Shown in pieces: positions 62,302 through 64,000 of a stretch of 64,000 nucleotides of DNA. Below the pieces are notes generated by a model that was not told where the DNA came from, did no database searches, and saw only the letters and a list, made by a program, of their open reading frames with translations. Numbering within the stretch: the first letter of the stretch is position 1; every line of letters begins with the position of its first letter. Both the position numbers and the translations under genes were made by a program. Origin of the DNA: an uncultured Draconibacterium sp. (GTDB lineage: Bacteria; Bacteroidota; Bacteroidia; Bacteroidales; Prolixibacteraceae). The DNA is taken from positions 4,274,501 through 4,338,500 of the forward strand of contig NZ_OY781884.1 of the NCBI RefSeq assembly GCF_963677155.1, given 5' to 3'.

Positions 62302-62419
62302 AGCAACCTCCCAACAAACTGTCAGGAGGCACGAGAGGAGGCCCAATAAAACAGGTTGTTTTAAAAGAAAAATTATGGGCTTTTATTTGGGTTTAAGCTC
62401 AGTTATTTGTTAACGGTTG

Positions 62420-63499
62420 TTATTTAATTTTTTTCATCATGTATCCATAAAGCTTATTTATTTTGGAAGTATGACTCTCATATTGTAATGGCCTATATGC
62501 AATTGCTTTGTTTATATCGTCATCAGCAAGTCCAAGATGTTTTAATACCTCATCATAGTTCGATGGTTTTTCTTCAATTTTGTCTGCATCATACAATTTT
62601 ATTGCTTGCTCTCTCGTAATTTCATCTCGTCTAACCATATTGCTATATTGGCATTTTCTTCGTTCGTAACCATATATCTTATTACGAATGTAATTTGTTA
62701 ATGGTTCAGCAATACAATCTAAGTGTTTAGAATATTCTCGATCTGTTTCGTCTTGCCAACCTAATTCTTTTTTTATGATTTCTCCCATCTCCTTGTCTGT
62801 TGGATTGTCGATAAAAAACAAAGGTCTAACTTCTCTACTAAATCTTCCTGTCTTTTTGTATATAGAATGTTGAAACATATTTAGTTTTGGAAAGATAAGA
62901 AACTCGTTTATTTGTTTCTTTGTGAGGTTGTTTGCGACTTTCATTATGTATTTGAACCTTGTTATATCTTGAATTGAATCAGGAACAAAAGAGTCTTCTT
63001 CTAAAGGAGAAGTCCCATATAGAATGATTGGAACTGAAAAGTCTTTGGCAACTTTTAAAACATTTGCCTTAGTTGCAATATCACATGCCCCACAAATATC
63101 TCCTGAGTGTTTGAGCATATTTTGATAGACTTTTTTTTGAATTTCAAAATCCGGTTTGCAGAATATCTGTTTAACTCCTGTAATTTTTATTGCCCTATCA
63201 ATATTGTCTAAAGCAAGTTGGCTAAATAGACCATTGTCATAGGTCATTGCCAATACTTTAAGATTATAAACATTAACCGCTAGGTGTAAGATATATGTAC
63301 TATCTTTTCCTCCACTCAAAGGGACAAGTGCATCGTATTCTCGATTTTTATTTTTGGCTGACTGAAAAATCTCAATAAGAGCTTTTTCTCCAATCGGTCT
63401 AAAACTTTTATTTGAAGAACATAAAGAACATTCGTTTTTATCATTGAATGTTAATTGTGGATAGTTTTCGTCAAGAAGACAATTTTTGCATATTTTCAT
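62420..63499 (-). CDS. N-acetyl sugar amidotransferase-like PP-loop enzyme
   Basis: 359 residues. The N-terminal zinc-type CxxC pairs (MKICKNCLLDE, ECSLCSSNK) are followed by the PP-loop ATP-binding motif VPLSGGKDSTYILHL, AMTYDNGLFSQLALDNI, a further Cys pair (GDICGACDIA) and LYGTSPLEEDSF. This is the pattern of N-acetyl sugar amidotransferases (WbpG/PseA-like), which form amidino or amino groups on surface sugars using ammonia from a HisH-like partner. No glutaminase or other O-antigen gene is adjacent. The gene sits between a core-like GTTAACGG (62409) and attC-like site 22, so it looks cassette-borne. Confidence 0.75.
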   Translation of the reverse strand: MKICKNCLLDENYPQLTFNDKNECSLCSSNKSFRPIGEKALIEIFQSAKNKNREYDALVPLSGGKDSTYILHLAVNVYNLKVLAMTYDNGLFSQLALDNIDRAIKITGVKQIFCKPDFEIQKKVYQNMLKHSGDICGACDIATKANVLKVAKDFSVPIILYGTSPLEEDSFVPDSIQDITRFKYIMKVANNLTKKQINEFLIFPKLNMFQHSIYKKTGRFSREVRPLFFIDNPTDKEMGEIIKKELGWQDETDREYSKHLDCIAEPLTNYIRNKIYGYERRKCQYSNMVRRDEITREQAIKLYDADKIEEKPSNYDEVLKHLGLADDDINKAIAYRPLQYESHTSKINKLYGYMMKKIK

Positions 63500-63533
63500 T
63501 TAAATATCAATTTGTTATGTAGCAGGAATTTTA

Positions 63534-63672
63534 TGTGCTACAACGGCTCGAATATGCGTAGTGCGCGATTTCAAGGCACTTCACTATCAAACCGCTACGC
63601 TGTTTATTAATTGCTTTAAAGTTCAAATTTACCAAATCGCCCCTCATTACGTATATTTATTGTTACAGGGCG
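63534..63672 (-). repeat. attC-like site 22 (singleton type)
   Basis: Arms AATATGCGTAGTGCGCGATTT and AAATCGCCCCTCATTACGTATAT pair imperfectly. Inner segment AACCGCTACGCTG. Cores: GTGCTACAAC at the left and GTTACAGGG at the right. The left core does not complement GTTAACGGTT at 62409. Confidence 0.75.
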
Positions 63673-64000
63673 TTATTCTTCCCTTTTCCAGTATCTTGGA
63701 TTAATCAGTATAGTATCTGTATCCACCATATTTCCAAAATATTTTCTTATCTGCTCTATTTCCTTTTTCTTTTCAGTATCATACGAATCTATACTAACCA
63801 AAACCATATCCTTTTTCAGTTCGATAATTGTTGCCTTCAGATTCACAGATTTCTTTTTAATCAGTCCGGGCGGAAAATGAGAAAAATCAAAACTTAATTT
63901 GTCACCAATTTTGTAAGAGTCAAATTTTAAAATATTGTTTTCTTTCAAGATTCCGTTCTCAAAAACCAATTGAACATTATTCTTGTTCTTTGTCCATTCA
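63673..64000 (-). CDS. Hypothetical protein, 5' end outside window
   Basis: The frame continues past the apparent TTG/M (VFENGILKENN) to the window edge as EWTKNKNNVQLVFENG, so the start is beyond 64000. The visible ~108 residues are beta-rich (LKATIIELKKDMVLVSIDSY) with a charged end (NPRYWKREE). The stop lies at the core of attC-like site 22, as in the other cassettes. Confidence 0.6.
   Translation of the reverse strand, partial: EWTKNKNNVQLVFENGILKENNILKFDSYKIGDKLSFDFSHFPPGLIKKKSVNLKATIIELKKDMVLVSIDSYDTEKKKEIEQIRKYFGNMVDTDTILINPRYWKREE

Larger units (their letters stand above)
61595..62408. other. Disrupted or degenerate site region, no gene
   Basis: Between the cassette 20 end (GCCGTTAAC) and the next core-like GTTAACGG at 62409 there should be an attC site of ~130 bp. 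Instead ~815 bp of unrelated AT-rich sequence is present, without ORFs. It holds the 12-bp inverted repeat (61641-61677) and the 22-bp tandem repeats (62214-62301). It is either an insertion into a site or a cassette whose site decayed. Confidence 0.5.

Noticed and set aside
30708-64000. CRISPR array
   Set aside because: The repeats are 130-200 bp, internally palindromic and separated by whole genes; no short regular spacers and no cas genes.

Overview
The window comes from a member of the Bacteroidota, probably a free-living or marine Bacteroidales/Marinilabiliales-type organism. The evidence is two SusC/SusD polysaccharide-utilisation loci, many lipoproteins with Bacteroidota-style lipoboxes, RteC/ArdC/IntDOT-type conjugative-transposon remnants, and low GC. 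The species cannot be named from sequence alone.

Layout. (1) 1-5.4 kb: the end of a surface protein gene, then a decayed conjugative transposon (RteC, broken excisionase-like gene, frameshifted ArdC, HigB/HigA-type toxin-antitoxin pair, broken tyrosine recombinase). (2) 5.6-8.1 kb: the 3' half of a tRNA-Pro with its terminator, facing an intact tyrosine recombinase, which looks like an attachment junction of an integrated element. (3) 8.7-21.2 kb: PUL 1, with a DUF6377-type regulator, SusC, SusD, two surface glycan-binding-type lipoproteins and two GH30 lipoproteins; beta-1,6-glucan is a plausible substrate. (4) 22.1-30.0 kb: PUL 2, with ECF sigma factor, FecR-type anti-sigma factor, STN-SusC, SusD and a GH130 lipoprotein. 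(5) 30.35-30.65 kb: an ISL3-type transposase remnant.

(6) 30.7 kb to the right edge is the striking part: an integron-type gene-cassette array with about 21 attC-like sites of 130-200 bp and no integron integrase in the window. Nearly all cassette genes are on the minus strand. In 18 of 21 cassettes the first 8-10 bases after a site are the exact reverse complement of the last 8-10 bases before the next site, as expected of circular cassettes inserted by G|TT recombination. Because genes read leftward, attI/intI, if present, should lie beyond the right edge.

Cargo includes an RDD membrane protein, a BlaR1/BlaI-type pair, a membrane-anchored NACHT NTPase, two possible HEPN proteins, a TPR protein, a Roco GTPase with a small partner, two PD-(D/E)XK-type nucleases, an AAA ATPase-TOPRIM-like protein, a DUF1851 (Tdi1-like) protein, an N-acetyl sugar amidotransferase and many unknown secreted or membrane proteins. 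Several resemble anti-phage or conflict genes.

The array carries three 1307-bp copies of one IS3-family element, each ending exactly 14 nt from an attC core, a relic of the same end 15 nt from a fourth, and an IS481-family element 13-14 nt from a fifth. Several attC sites also carry a start codon whose short leader ORF ends on the start codon of the cassette gene (ATGA overlap in four cassettes), suggesting that the recombination site also serves translation.
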